Shown here: one piece after another, positions 35,430 through 44,542 of the stretch
How the letters are laid out: every line of letters begins with the position of its first letter
How positions within the stretch are numbered: the first letter of the stretch is position 1
Assembly (NCBI GenBank): GCA_900550295.1
Contig: URRM01000003.1
Location: forward strand, 1-51,692
From: an uncultured bacterium
GTDB lineage: Bacteria > Cyanobacteriota > Vampirovibrionia > Gastranaerophilales > Gastranaerophilaceae
Direction: 5' to 3'
DNA: 51,692 nucleotides
Program-made: the position numbers and the translations under genes
Notes under the pieces: model-generated
Told to the model about the DNA's origin: nothing
Database searches by the model: none
What the model saw: only the letters and a program-made list of their open reading frames with translations

Positions 35430-36400
35430 TGCAAATATTATTTTATATACTAAAACGAATATTGCAGACAATTCCATTGTTGATTTTAGTATCAATGATA
35501 AGTTTTTTCATTATTAGATTGAGTCCGGTAGATCCGTTGGCAGAATTGAAACTTAACCCATCTATCTCTCAAGCTACATTAAAAGCTGAAAGAGAACGAT
35601 TAGGATTAAATAAACCTCTTCCCGTACAATATTTGTTATGGGCTAAATCATTTGTTAAAGGTGATTTAGGGGTAACAACTACAGGTGAAAAGGTTTCTGT
35701 AAAATTAATGGAAAGAATTCCAAATACGTTACTTTTGACAGTGGTTGTAATATTTTTAACTTGGACTGTTGGAGTACCATTGGGAATTTTAGCAGCTGTA
35801 AATTGGAAAACTCCATTTGACAGGTTTTTAACCTTTATAACGAGTATAGGTATGGCGATACCATCATTTTTCTTTGCAATTTTATTACTCATTTTTGCTG
35901 TAAAATCAGGATGGTTTCCAGTTGGAGGCTTAACTTCATACAATTTTGATGATATGAATTTATTACATCAAGTTTTGGACATAGCTCATCATTTATGTTT
36001 GCCTGTTTTAGTACTATTTACAATATCTTTGGCTGGTTTACAACGTCAAATGAGAGCAAATTTGTTAGATGTTTTAGATAGTGATTATGTAAAATTTGCT
36101 AGAGCAAAAGGCTTGAGTGAATTTAAGGTTATTTTTAAACATGCATTAAGAAATGCGGTAAATCCTATGATTACATTGTTAGGTTTTGAATTTTCAGGTC
36201 TTTTATCCGGTGCTGCTTTAACAGAGTATGTATTTCAATATCCGGGATTAGGCAGATTGATTTTAGAAGCTGTTATGAAATCTGATATAAACTTGGTAAT
36301 GGCGTCTTTGATGATTGGTGCAATAATGCTTGTTGTAGGTAATTTGATTGCAGATATTCTGTTAATATTAACTGACCCTCGTATTAGGGCAAAGGCTTAA
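35429..36400 (+). CDS. Peptide-type ABC transporter permease, DppB/OppB family
   Basis: 323 residues with about six membrane helices. The N-terminal FFIIRLSPVDPL segment and the ABC-permease EAA loop (around RAKGLSEFKVIFKHALRNAVNP) are diagnostic of the BPD_transp_1 family, DppB branch. It overlaps the binding-protein gene by 1 nt and is followed 10 bp later by the second permease. It would form the inner-membrane channel with the DppC-like protein. The substrate is probably an oligopeptide, but the related nickel and sugar importers cannot be excluded. Confidence 0.92.
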   Translation: MQILFYILKRILQTIPLLILVSMISFFIIRLSPVDPLAELKLNPSISQATLKAERERLGLNKPLPVQYLLWAKSFVKGDLGVTTTGEKVSVKLMERIPNTLLLTVVVIFLTWTVGVPLGILAAVNWKTPFDRFLTFITSIGMAIPSFFFAILLLIFAVKSGWFPVGGLTSYNFDDMNLLHQVLDIAHHLCLPVLVLFTISLAGLQRQMRANLLDVLDSDYVKFARAKGLSEFKVIFKHALRNAVNPMITLLGFEFSGLLSGAALTEYVFQYPGLGRLILEAVMKSDINLVMASLMIGAIMLVVGNLIADILLILTDPRIRAKA

Positions 36401-36410
36401 GGGGGCAGGC

Positions 36411-37478
36411 ATGTTTAAAGATATAATTAAAGGAATTTATAAAGATAAGTTTGCAAGAATAGCCTTTTTTGTATTGGTATTTATTTATTTCTGCTTGTTT
36501 TTTGCGGATATAATTGCTCCATACACAAAAGATTATACGGACAGACAATTATCATATGTACCACCGTCACCAATTTTTACGATAGATGAAAATGGTAAAT
36601 TTTCTCGCCCATATACATACAATTATAAACGAGAATATGATGAAGAATTGATGCAAACAGTTTTTAAATTAGATAGAAGTAAAAAATATTATCTGAAATT
36701 TTTTGCAAGAGGTGAAGAATACGATTTCCTTGGAGTAATTTCAATGAATAGGCACCTTGTAACTGTAGATTCTGACGGAAGATTATATCTATTAGGTGGC
36801 GATATTAATGGTCGAGATGTTTTCTCTCGTTTGCTTTTTGGCGGAAGAATTTCAATGACTATTGGATTTTTAGCATTGCTGGTTTTATTTCCGATAGGTT
36901 TGTTATATGGCGGAATTTCAGGTTATTTTGGTGGAATTATCGATACAATAATGATGAGATTTGCAGAAGCAGTAATGTCTATTCCTAGTTTTTATTTGCT
37001 GATTATTTTAGCGGCAATATTGCCGTCAAATATGACAAGTACTCAGCGTTTAATTTTGATTGTCGTAATTCTTGCTTTGATAGGTTGGGCTGGATTTGCC
37101 AGAGTTGTAAGAGGTATGGTTTTATCTATTAAAAATCAAGAATTTGTGCAATCTGCAAAAATGGTAGGTGCATCAAACTTAAGAATTATTATCAGAGAAA
37201 TTTTGCCTCAAACTACGAGTTACGTAATTGTTGCAATGACATTATCTGTTCCTTCTTATATCCTATCAGAAAGTGGTTTAAGCTTTTTAGGTTTAGGTAT
37301 TCAACAACCTGATGCAAGTTGGGGTAATATGTTAAAAGAGGCTCAAGAATATATTAATATTCTTTATAGACCGTGGTTATTAACCCCTGGTTTTTTAATT
37401 TTTGTTGCGGTACTATCTTTTAATTTAATAGGTGATACAATAAGAGATGTACTAGATCCAAAGAGTAGAATGAGATAG
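36411..37478 (+). CDS. Peptide-type ABC transporter permease, DppC/OppC family
   Basis: 355 residues, longer than the usual ~300 because of a periplasmic insert between helix 1 and the core (~45-115, with an YTYNYKREYDEEL stretch). The core has the GRDVFSRLLFGGR entry motif, the EAA loop (SAKMVGASNLRIIIREILPQ) and LSFLGLGIQQPDASWGNML typical of DppC/OppC. GGGGGC upstream serves as a ribosome binding site. It pairs with the upstream DppB-like permease. The ATPase subunits (DppD/DppF) are absent from the operon. Confidence 0.92.
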   Translation: MFKDIIKGIYKDKFARIAFFVLVFIYFCLFFADIIAPYTKDYTDRQLSYVPPSPIFTIDENGKFSRPYTYNYKREYDEELMQTVFKLDRSKKYYLKFFARGEEYDFLGVISMNRHLVTVDSDGRLYLLGGDINGRDVFSRLLFGGRISMTIGFLALLVLFPIGLLYGGISGYFGGIIDTIMMRFAEAVMSIPSFYLLIILAAILPSNMTSTQRLILIVVILALIGWAGFARVVRGMVLSIKNQEFVQSAKMVGASNLRIIIREILPQTTSYVIVAMTLSVPSYILSESGLSFLGLGIQQPDASWGNMLKEAQEYINILYRPWLLTPGFLIFVAVLSFNLIGDTIRDVLDPKSRMR

Positions 37479-37484
37479 GTGGTA

Positions 37485-38189
37485 ATGAATATAGATTATT
37501 TAATAAGTTTATCAATTGCAATTGTTTTAGGTTTTGCATTGGGGCTTGAAAGAGAATTAACAAATAAGAATGCTGGTTTAAGAACGCATATTTTTGTGTG
37601 TTTAGGTTCTTGTGTTTTTACTCTTCTTTCAATTCACGGTTTCCCTACATTTGCAATTGGAGATAACGTAATAATTGATCAAGCAACAGGTGTTAGAGAT
37701 ACTGCACGTATTGCGGCACAAATAGTTACCGGTATTGGTTTTATTGGTGCAGGTGCTGTAATGAGAAATGGTTCATCTGTTCACGGAATTACAACGGCTG
37801 CAACTTTGTGGTTGGCTGCAGGTATAGGTATGGCTTGCGGTGCTAATCAATATATAATGGCAATTATAACTACGTGTTTGAGCCTTTTGGTTTTAATTGG
37901 AGTTAAAGAATTTGAAAGACACTTTATTTCAAAAGTTAAACGTGTAAACAAGCGTTTAAGATTGTCACTAAGGTGCGCAAAATGTGACGTTAATGAAATT
38001 CAAAACTATATTATTAATGAATTTCCATACATAAATGAGATAAAATATGTTGATTCAGATGACGGAAATTCAGCTAAAATAGTTGCATTTATGAACGTAA
38101 AATGTAACAATCCTATACAATCATTATACAAAGATGTGGAAAAAATTAATGGCATTACTTCTATTTCAATAAGAGAGGCAGATGAGTAA
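37485..38189 (+). CDS. MgtC/SapB-family membrane protein
   Basis: About 234 residues. The N-terminal ~140 residues match MgtC: LGFALGLERELTNKNAGLRTH, IGFIGAGAVMRNG and GITTAATLWLAAGIGMACG across four to five membrane helices. A soluble C-terminal ACT-like domain (~150-234) follows. In pathogens MgtC inhibits the F-type ATPase and supports growth at low magnesium; in other bacteria the role is unclear. The ATG at 37485 is preferred; a GTG at 37479 lies directly after the permease stop. Co-transcribed with the transporter genes. Confidence 0.88.
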   Translation: MNIDYLISLSIAIVLGFALGLERELTNKNAGLRTHIFVCLGSCVFTLLSIHGFPTFAIGDNVIIDQATGVRDTARIAAQIVTGIGFIGAGAVMRNGSSVHGITTAATLWLAAGIGMACGANQYIMAIITTCLSLLVLIGVKEFERHFISKVKRVNKRLRLSLRCAKCDVNEIQNYIINEFPYINEIKYVDSDDGNSAKIVAFMNVKCNNPIQSLYKDVEKINGITSISIREADE

Positions 38190-39516
38190 TACTAAAAAAA
38201 ATACGTCAAAACAGAAAAAGAATATTCCATTGCAAGAGTCTGACAAATGGGATTATTTAAAAACGTTTTTTACAACATTATTCATTGTTGTGATGTTTGG
38301 TATCTTCAATATTTTTTATATGATTCATAATATCTTTAATGATAATGTAAAAAGTAGATATAACGTAGATGCAGCATTTGAATCTTATTTGGTAGATGTT
38401 TTGATTGACCAAAATACGGAATTGGCAAAAATTTATCCTAAAAACTATGCGACAAATATGCGCTTGGGAATTTTGTATAGTTACAAAAGAGATTATGTTA
38501 ATGCAGAAAGAGAATTTAAAAATTCTGTGGAAAAGGCCGTTGCATATGATTATTCTCCAAGTTATCAATTGGCAAAACTTTATATAAAAATTAACCGTTT
38601 GCAAGATGCTCAAGACATAATGGACAAAATTGGTGAACGTCCAAACAAACGTCTTATAAATTTTAAAGGTGATATCTATTACAAATTGGGTGAAGCTTAT
38701 TATAATCAAGGTTATTTTGCTTTATCAATAATGAAATATGAAAAATCAATGTCATATTACCAAATTACAAATAAAAAAATGTTGAAAGAGGCTCAAGATG
38801 CATATGTAAATTCTTGTATTGCCCTTGGTGACGGATACGTAGAAGTTGGTAAAATTGACGAAGCTATTATGGTCTTAGAAAAAGCTTATGAATTAGATCC
38901 GAAGAATATTTCATTAAATTACAAATTAGGTTTGCTTTATTCTGATAATGACATAGAAAAAGCTTATAAATTGTTGTCATTCGTGAATAAGGAAAATCCG
39001 GAAATTATGAATTATGATTTGTATTTTGATTTAATGAATAGATTGGCTACACAGGAAGACGAAAACGGAAAACCAACAGAAGCTGAACTTTTTAGAAAAA
39101 AAGCATTGCAATATCAAAAATTTGTCAAGAATAATTTGTTATATGAAAAGGATATCTTTTTTGACGTTATGAAACTTGATGTAAACACTGATATTGCGGC
39201 ACAAGAACATATTCTTAACCTTCAGTTCAGATTGCAAAATAATTCAAGCTTGGATATTGGAAACTTGTATGTCAAAGCTGTATTTAAAGACGGAGATAAA
39301 ATATTCCAAACATCGACTCAACAGCTATATGATGAAACAAGGGTGTTCAAAGCCGGAGAAACGACTCCTCCAATTTCAATAAGTGCATCAGAACCTTATG
39401 ATAAAAAATACAACTCTGATAAAGATTGGAAAGTTGAAGTGTATGCTTATAAATATCCAAAATATAGAGTTTTAATTTTCGAAAAATTATTGAAAAAACC
39501 TAGCTCAATTCTTTAA
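38182..39516 (+). CDS. TPR-repeat membrane protein
   Basis: 444 residues, overlapping the MgtC-like gene by 8 bp. A Lys-rich N-terminus leads into one membrane helix (~33-53). Four to six TPR units follow (~85-275, e.g. GILYSYKRDYVNAEREFKNS, AIMVLEKAYELDPKNISLNY). The C-terminal ~100 residues look like a beta-sandwich of the FxLYD type (LNLQFRLQNNSSLDIGNLYVKA). It likely scaffolds a complex at the membrane; a link to the transporter is suggested only by the operon. Its 3' end overlaps the convergent U32 gene by 17 bp. Confidence 0.78.
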   Translation: MSNTKKNTSKQKKNIPLQESDKWDYLKTFFTTLFIVVMFGIFNIFYMIHNIFNDNVKSRYNVDAAFESYLVDVLIDQNTELAKIYPKNYATNMRLGILYSYKRDYVNAEREFKNSVEKAVAYDYSPSYQLAKLYIKINRLQDAQDIMDKIGERPNKRLINFKGDIYYKLGEAYYNQGYFALSIMKYEKSMSYYQITNKKMLKEAQDAYVNSCIALGDGYVEVGKIDEAIMVLEKAYELDPKNISLNYKLGLLYSDNDIEKAYKLLSFVNKENPEIMNYDLYFDLMNRLATQEDENGKPTEAELFRKKALQYQKFVKNNLLYEKDIFFDVMKLDVNTDIAAQEHILNLQFRLQNNSSLDIGNLYVKAVFKDGDKIFQTSTQQLYDETRVFKAGETTPPISISASEPYDKKYNSDKDWKVEVYAYKYPKYRVLIFEKLLKKPSSIL

Positions 39517-41257
39517 AGATTTGCATTTGACAGTTTTTGCAATCAAATTTTAGTTTGTAACGTTGATTTTTTTCATCAATAAGGTATAAATTTATAGGTT
39601 TTTTACATAAATTGAACGCATATTTTAGACAATGTTTTGTTGTCATAAGAGGCTTGTCTTTAATTGAAAGACCGCTTTCAAGAGAATTTTCAATAATTTT
39701 ACAATTACAATTTTCATAAAACTTTTTGGCAAAATTATTGTGAACATTGGCTCTAAAATCCATTTTAGTTTCTGAAAAATTAGTATATTTTAGGGGCTTT
39801 TGTTCGGTTCTTTTGTAATTTTTTAATCGTTCTTCCATTAATTTTTCAAACAAATTTCGTCTTAAGTTGTTAACTTGCGAAACCGGTAAAAATGGAAGAT
39901 TATTTGTGTTTATAGCGATTTTTTCGCAGAAAAAATCGCTATCCCCTGTTTTTTTGAATTGTTTAACAAAGGATTCTTGCATTTTTTCTTGGTTGTTAGC
40001 AAGTTCTTCTGATTGAATAGGTAGAATAACTTTGTTATTATCTTCGTCAATAGCTTCAATTTTGTTTTCTAAAATATTGATTTTTACTGCAATTTGGCGT
40101 TTTGTTTTTGAAATTTTTAAAAGTTTTTCAAATTCAACGTCAGAATTTCTGTAAACAATCAATCCTTCTTTAATACCAACCATCTTGTTTGGATAAATTT
40201 TATTACCCTCTACTTTGTTAACTAAACAACCTGTGCCATCAAAATAAAGTCCATCTTGGGCATGTATGTTATTATTTTTGATTACAAAATAATTCTTTCC
40301 AACATGTTCTATTTTGCCGATTCTTTCGCCAATAGATTTTGGAGTTTCAAAGTTGAAGATTTTTTGACGACCGTTTAAAAAATAATCAGTGAAACCTCTA
40401 TTGAAAGATTTTGCAACATTAGGTTTAAAATCTAAAAAGACTCTACCTGAAGATGTTTTTTCTCCAATTTTATCAAGCTTTTGACGATAATATGCAACTA
40501 CATTTTTTATATAGTTTTCATTTTTCAAACGTCCTTCAATTTTAAAAGATGAAACTCCAATATTAGCAAGCTTTTCAATATGTTCGGATGCATTAAAATC
40601 CTTTAAACTCAATAAATGTTTATCTTTTGCTAATATGTTACCTTTGTCATCGACAAGTGTATACTTTTTTCTGCAAGGTTGTGCACATTCACCTCTATTG
40701 GCAGAACGTCCTCCGATTGAGTAACTCAAATAACATTGTCCACTGTAGCTTACACATAATGCGCCGTGTATAAATGTTTCAATTTCACAATTGCTATTTT
40801 TGCAAATGTTTTCAATTTCTTGTAATGAAAGCTCCCTTGCAAGAATAACTCGTTTGATTCCAAGTTTGTCAAAGAACTGCACTCTTTCTAATGTACGATT
40901 ATTACATTGAGTGCTTGCATAAAGTTGAATAGGTGGAAGTTTTCCTTCTGTTGCCAACTCAAAAATTCCCATATCTTGGACTATTATTCCATCAACATTT
41001 ATTTTATAAAGAGCTTCAATTAACTTTTGAGCCTCTAATATTTCATTGTCATCAAGGATTGTGTTTATTGTGCAATAAACGCGAACATAAAATTTGTGTG
41101 CATATTCAACAATATCTTGAATATCTTTTAAGCTATTGCCTGCAGAAGCTCTTGCTCCAAAAGCTTTAGCTCCGATATAAATTGCATCTGCCCCGTAATT
41201 TATAGCATCGATAGCACATTCTTTATTTTGTGCTGGCGCAAGTAATTCAAGTTTCAT
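39500..41257 (-). CDS. Peptidase U32-family protein (RlhA/TrhP-like)
   Basis: 585 residues. Begins LELLAPAQNKECAIDAINYGADAIYIG, the standard U32 opening. The central cysteine cluster (CVSYSGQCYLSYSIGGRSANRGECAQPC near 168-196) and the FKIEGRLK segment are family hallmarks. Despite the peptidase label, studied members (RlhA, TrhP) perform prephenate-dependent hydroxylation of 23S rRNA or tRNA, so an RNA-modification role is the better guess. The C-terminal ~200 residues are less conserved. It overlaps the upstream epimerase by 4 bp, indicating coupling. Confidence 0.85.
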   Translation of the reverse strand: MKLELLAPAQNKECAIDAINYGADAIYIGAKAFGARASAGNSLKDIQDIVEYAHKFYVRVYCTINTILDDNEILEAQKLIEALYKINVDGIIVQDMGIFELATEGKLPPIQLYASTQCNNRTLERVQFFDKLGIKRVILARELSLQEIENICKNSNCEIETFIHGALCVSYSGQCYLSYSIGGRSANRGECAQPCRKKYTLVDDKGNILAKDKHLLSLKDFNASEHIEKLANIGVSSFKIEGRLKNENYIKNVVAYYRQKLDKIGEKTSSGRVFLDFKPNVAKSFNRGFTDYFLNGRQKIFNFETPKSIGERIGKIEHVGKNYFVIKNNNIHAQDGLYFDGTGCLVNKVEGNKIYPNKMVGIKEGLIVYRNSDVEFEKLLKISKTKRQIAVKINILENKIEAIDEDNNKVILPIQSEELANNQEKMQESFVKQFKKTGDSDFFCEKIAINTNNLPFLPVSQVNNLRRNLFEKLMEERLKNYKRTEQKPLKYTNFSETKMDFRANVHNNFAKKFYENCNCKIIENSLESGLSIKDKPLMTTKHCLKYAFNLCKKPINLYLIDEKNQRYKLKFDCKNCQMQIFKELS

Positions 41258-42189
41258 TGCAGTATACCCTTAAAATAATCAATGGTTTTTTCCAAACCTT
41301 CTTCAAGTTGAATTCTAGGTTCATAATTTAATTCTTTTCTTGCTAATGTCAGGTCAGGACGTCGTTTTATTGGATCGTCTGAAGGCAGAGGTTTGTAAAT
41401 TATTTTAGAATTTGAATCTGTAAGTTCTATAATTTTTTCAGCAAGTTCTTTTATCGTAAATTCACCGTCATTACCAACATTAACAGGTCCGCAAAAATCG
41501 TTTTTGTTCATTAATGCTATCATTCCACGTACTAAGTCATCAACATAGCAGAATGAACGTGTTTGAGAACCATCGCCATATATAGTTATGTCTTCATTTT
41601 TTAGGGCTTGAATAACAAAATTAGATATGACTCTTCCGTCATTTTCAGCCATTCTTGGCCCATAAGTGTTGAAAATTCTTATTATTTTTATATCAACATT
41701 GTGTTGACGGTGGTAATCCATCATTAGAGTTTCTGCAACTCGCTTTCCTTCATCATAACAACTTCGTATGCCTATTGGGTTAACATTTCCCCAATATTCT
41801 TCTTTTTGAGGGTGCATTAATGGATCACCATAAACTTCACTGGTAGATGCTTGAAGAATTTTAGCTTTTGTACGCTTTGCAATTCCAAGCATATTAGTAA
41901 CTCCTAAAACGCTTGTTTTTATTGTTTTTATGGCATTAAATTGATAATGAATAGGGCTTGCAGGACAAGCTAAATTGTAGATTTCATCTGCTTCTAAGCG
42001 AATTGGCTCAATAATGTCATGTCTAATTAATTCAAAATGTTTGTTGCCGATTAGATGTTCAATATTTTTCTTTGAACCGGTAAAAAAGTTATCAATACAA
42101 GTAACGTAATTACCTTGTTCAATTAATTTTTCACATAGGTAGGAACCAATAAATCCTGCACCGCCTGTTACTATAATTGTTTTTGCCAT
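41254..42189 (-). CDS. NAD-dependent sugar epimerase, UDP-glucuronate decarboxylase-like
   Basis: 311 residues of the extended short-chain dehydrogenase/reductase family. The NAD-binding GGAGFIG is at 9-15, and the catalytic Tyr145/Lys149 lie in SCYDEGKR, a phrase typical of UDP-glucuronate decarboxylases (UXS) making UDP-xylose. Further landmarks are NLACPASPIHYQ (74-83) and NTYGPRM. It would supply a nucleotide sugar for the surface glycans made by neighbouring glycosyltransferases. Epimerase or dehydratase activity on another sugar is the main alternative. Confidence 0.86.
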   Translation of the reverse strand: MAKTIIVTGGAGFIGSYLCEKLIEQGNYVTCIDNFFTGSKKNIEHLIGNKHFELIRHDIIEPIRLEADEIYNLACPASPIHYQFNAIKTIKTSVLGVTNMLGIAKRTKAKILQASTSEVYGDPLMHPQKEEYWGNVNPIGIRSCYDEGKRVAETLMMDYHRQHNVDIKIIRIFNTYGPRMAENDGRVISNFVIQALKNEDITIYGDGSQTRSFCYVDDLVRGMIALMNKNDFCGPVNVGNDGEFTIKELAEKIIELTDSNSKIIYKPLPSDDPIKRRPDLTLARKELNYEPRIQLEEGLEKTIDYFKGILQ

Positions 42190-42343
42190 ATCAAATCCTC
42201 TTTTTTGATTCTATCATAAATAAAAGAGGATTTTTACAAAAATTTTGAATAAAATTTAATCAGCTATTTGCTTGATGTGAATTAATTAAAAAAAATATAC
42301 TATCATAATTAACATTTTATTGTAAAAGAGAGAAACAAAGATT

Positions 42344-43258
42344 ATGAATAGAGTTGCAATATTTGCACATTATGACAAAAAAAATATAATTGATGACTAT
42401 GTAGTTTTTTATGTGAAAGAACTCCAAAAAATTGCAAAAAACGTAATTTTTGTTTCTTGTTGTGATTTACCAAAAGAAGAATTAGACAAATTAGATTGTT
42501 ACAAAATAGCTCAAAAACATAAAGAATATGATTTTGGTTCTTATAAAAGAGGTTTTATTTTTGCAAAAAACAATAATTTATTGAAAGATTGCGAAGAGTT
42601 AATTTTTGCAAATGACAGTTGTTATGGACCGTTTAAACCATTAGAAAAGATTTTTAATTCAATGTCTGTTAACGATTGTGATTTTTGGGGATTAACTAAA
42701 AATAGAATTGGATTTAAAAAATTAAAAAATGACAAAGTAAAAGACATTTACTGTCCTCATGTTCAATCATACTTTTTTGTTTTAAGACCAAATGTTTTCA
42801 ATTCACAAGCTTTTGAAGAATTTATTAACTCAGTTGAATATCAAGAAAACAAAAATGATATAATTTTGAAATATGAAATAGGCTTGACAAAAACTCTGGA
42901 AAATGTTGGATTTAAGTCAGATTTTGCAATAAAGGAATTTTATAAATCAAATAATCCTCCAATTTTTAAATGGCGTAAATTATACGAAACAACGTCGTTT
43001 CCTTTTGTTAAATGTTCGGTATTACGTCTGCAAAATTATTTGCACACAACAATTGAAGGCTGGAAACAGTTGTTTACTCTGGAACAGTTGGATTTAATCA
43101 AAAAGAATTTAAAATATACTTCTCGGGTAAAACCTATAAGACACAGAGCACCAAGAGTTTTGAAAGAGTTTGTTATGGATGTTATTCCAAAAGGAACTTC
43201 AAAAAGAGCTGCAATTGTTCGAAAAATACTGGTTTGGTTTCCATTGTTTATTGATTAA
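42344..43258 (+). CDS. RgpF-like rhamnan synthesis / polysaccharide glycosyltransferase
   Basis: 304 residues resembling the rhamnan synthesis protein F (RgpF) family: opening RVAIFAHYDKKNIIDDYVVFYV, then DFGSYKRG, a FANDSCYGPF donor-site segment near 90 and DFWGLT. These proteins transfer sugars in cell-surface polysaccharide assembly. No membrane helix is evident. It converges on the following family 2 glycosyltransferase with a 4-bp overlap. Acceptor and sugar are unknown. Confidence 0.78.
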   Translation: MNRVAIFAHYDKKNIIDDYVVFYVKELQKIAKNVIFVSCCDLPKEELDKLDCYKIAQKHKEYDFGSYKRGFIFAKNNNLLKDCEELIFANDSCYGPFKPLEKIFNSMSVNDCDFWGLTKNRIGFKKLKNDKVKDIYCPHVQSYFFVLRPNVFNSQAFEEFINSVEYQENKNDIILKYEIGLTKTLENVGFKSDFAIKEFYKSNNPPIFKWRKLYETTSFPFVKCSVLRLQNYLHTTIEGWKQLFTLEQLDLIKKNLKYTSRVKPIRHRAPRVLKEFVMDVIPKGTSKRAAIVRKILVWFPLFID

Positions 43259-44124
43259 TCACCAAAAAGAGGTGAGTTTTTAGGTTTTATACCGACTAGC
43301 TTTTTAATTGTTCTGATGGTAATAACGTAGTAGAACTTAAATCGTTTTATTGCGGTTAAAAGGATTGTTTTTAAATAGAAAGGTAAAAATTTTAATCCGA
43401 GTTTTTGTGTTCTCCAAACATCTAAATATGCTTCAAGGTTAACACTTTGGAAGTTAGGTTTTTTTCTTCTAAAAAGATAACTGTTTTTGTGTTGTCGCCA
43501 TTTTGTAAGTTTTTTGTTTATATAAAAAGCCTCATTATTAAATGAGATGTGGATAAATATCCACCAGTCTAAAAGTGCATCAATAGGTGTATCTAATGGA
43601 CAATCATCCAGAATTTCTTTTTTTATCATTACCGCTGAAAATGTTAAAAGAAAATTTTCTATGTTCAAGTCATAAAAAATATTTTTAGGAAAATTTAGCT
43701 TTGAAATTTTGACTCTATTTTTGTCTAAATTATTTTTAACTGCTAAAATGGTATTATCATCTCCAAATTCTTCAACATCATTAAATATAATTCCAACCTG
43801 AGGATTGTTTTTTATTGCTCTAACTCTTTCTTCAAGTGTGTTTTCTCGCCATAAATCATCACTTTCTAAAAAGGCAATCCATTCTCCTTTTGCGTATTTT
43901 AATCCGGTTTTTACCGATTGTGTAAGACCTTTGTTTTTGTCATGACAAATTAATTTTATACGTTTGTCTTTGCAGAAGGATTTTATTATTTCAACTGAAT
44001 TGTCTTCTGATGAATCATCAACAATAATAAGTTCCCAATCGGAGTAAGATTGAGCTTGGATAGATTTGATGGTTTCAGAAATATATTCACCATAATTGAA
44101 GCTTGTTGTAATTATCGAAATCAT
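43255..44124 (-). CDS. Family 2 glycosyltransferase
   Basis: 289 residues with a GT-A fold: N-terminal ISIITTSFNYGEYI, the donor-site IIVDDSSEDNS (33-43) and the ESDD metal-binding motif near 89. A lysine- and aromatic-rich C-terminal end may contact the membrane. It belongs to the large group making capsular, LPS-like or other surface polysaccharides. With the UXS-like epimerase and RgpF-like protein it forms a small glycan locus on both strands. Confidence 0.84.
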   Translation of the reverse strand: MISIITTSFNYGEYISETIKSIQAQSYSDWELIIVDDSSEDNSVEIIKSFCKDKRIKLICHDKNKGLTQSVKTGLKYAKGEWIAFLESDDLWRENTLEERVRAIKNNPQVGIIFNDVEEFGDDNTILAVKNNLDKNRVKISKLNFPKNIFYDLNIENFLLTFSAVMIKKEILDDCPLDTPIDALLDWWIFIHISFNNEAFYINKKLTKWRQHKNSYLFRRKKPNFQSVNLEAYLDVWRTQKLGLKFLPFYLKTILLTAIKRFKFYYVITIRTIKKLVGIKPKNSPLFGD

Positions 44125-44238
44125 TGCTTTTATTTACTATTTAGGTTTTTATTAATATTAACATAAGTATTTTACCATGCTGATTTTTTAGATGTATCAT
44201 TGTAAATTAGCCAAACTAGCTAATATTTTGATGTGTAC

Positions 44239-44267
44239 TTGACAATTAGCTTTGGTTAAAATAGAAT
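44239..44267 (+). promoter_or_regulatory. Promoter of tRNA-Cys
   Basis: Perfect TTGACA (44239-44244), 17-nt spacer, TAGAAT (44262-44267). The -10 box ends 14 nt before the mature tRNA 5' end. Confidence 0.8.
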
Positions 44268-44281
44268 TAAGAAAAAGTTAT

Positions 44282-44353
44282 GGCGACATGGCCAAGTGGT
44301 AAGGCAGAAGCCTGCAAAGCTTTTATCCCCCAGTTCGAATCTGGGTGTCGCCT
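44282..44353 (+). tRNA. tRNA-Cys (GCA)
   Basis: A 72-nt cloverleaf. Acceptor GGCGACA (44282-44288) pairs with TGTCGCC (44346-44352), discriminator U73 as expected for cysteine. The anticodon loop CTGCAAA carries GCA, and the T arm is CCCAG-TTCGAAT-CTGGG. The 3' CCA is not encoded, so CCA-adding enzyme is required. This is the only tRNA I can find in the window. Confidence 0.96.
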
Positions 44354-44358
44354 TTTTT

Positions 44359-44385
44359 AAAACAGCTCCTTTAGAGCTGTTTTTT
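44359..44385 (+). terminator. Terminator after tRNA-Cys
   Basis: AAAACAGCTC (44359-44368) and GAGCTGTTTT (44374-44383) form a hairpin with a CTTTA loop and a T-run to 44385. Confidence 0.85.
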
Positions 44386-44448
44386 AATGAAAAATTGTTT
44401 TAAAATCAAAAAATGTAACTAAATTAAAAGAGCATGCTTCGTAATAGG

Positions 44449-44476
44449 TTGACAATTGATTTTGATATAATAGAAT
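44449..44476 (+). promoter_or_regulatory. Promoter of tuf
   Basis: TTGACA (44449-44454), 16-nt spacer, TAGAAT (44471-44476). It predicts a leader of about 60 nt before the tuf ATG. The -10 sequence is identical to that of the tRNA-Cys promoter. Confidence 0.7.
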
Positions 44477-44542
44477 TAAGATACAGCTTAGTATTTATAA
44501 TAAGTTAGTTTAGTAAAATAAGTAAAAAAGGAGACCACTAAA

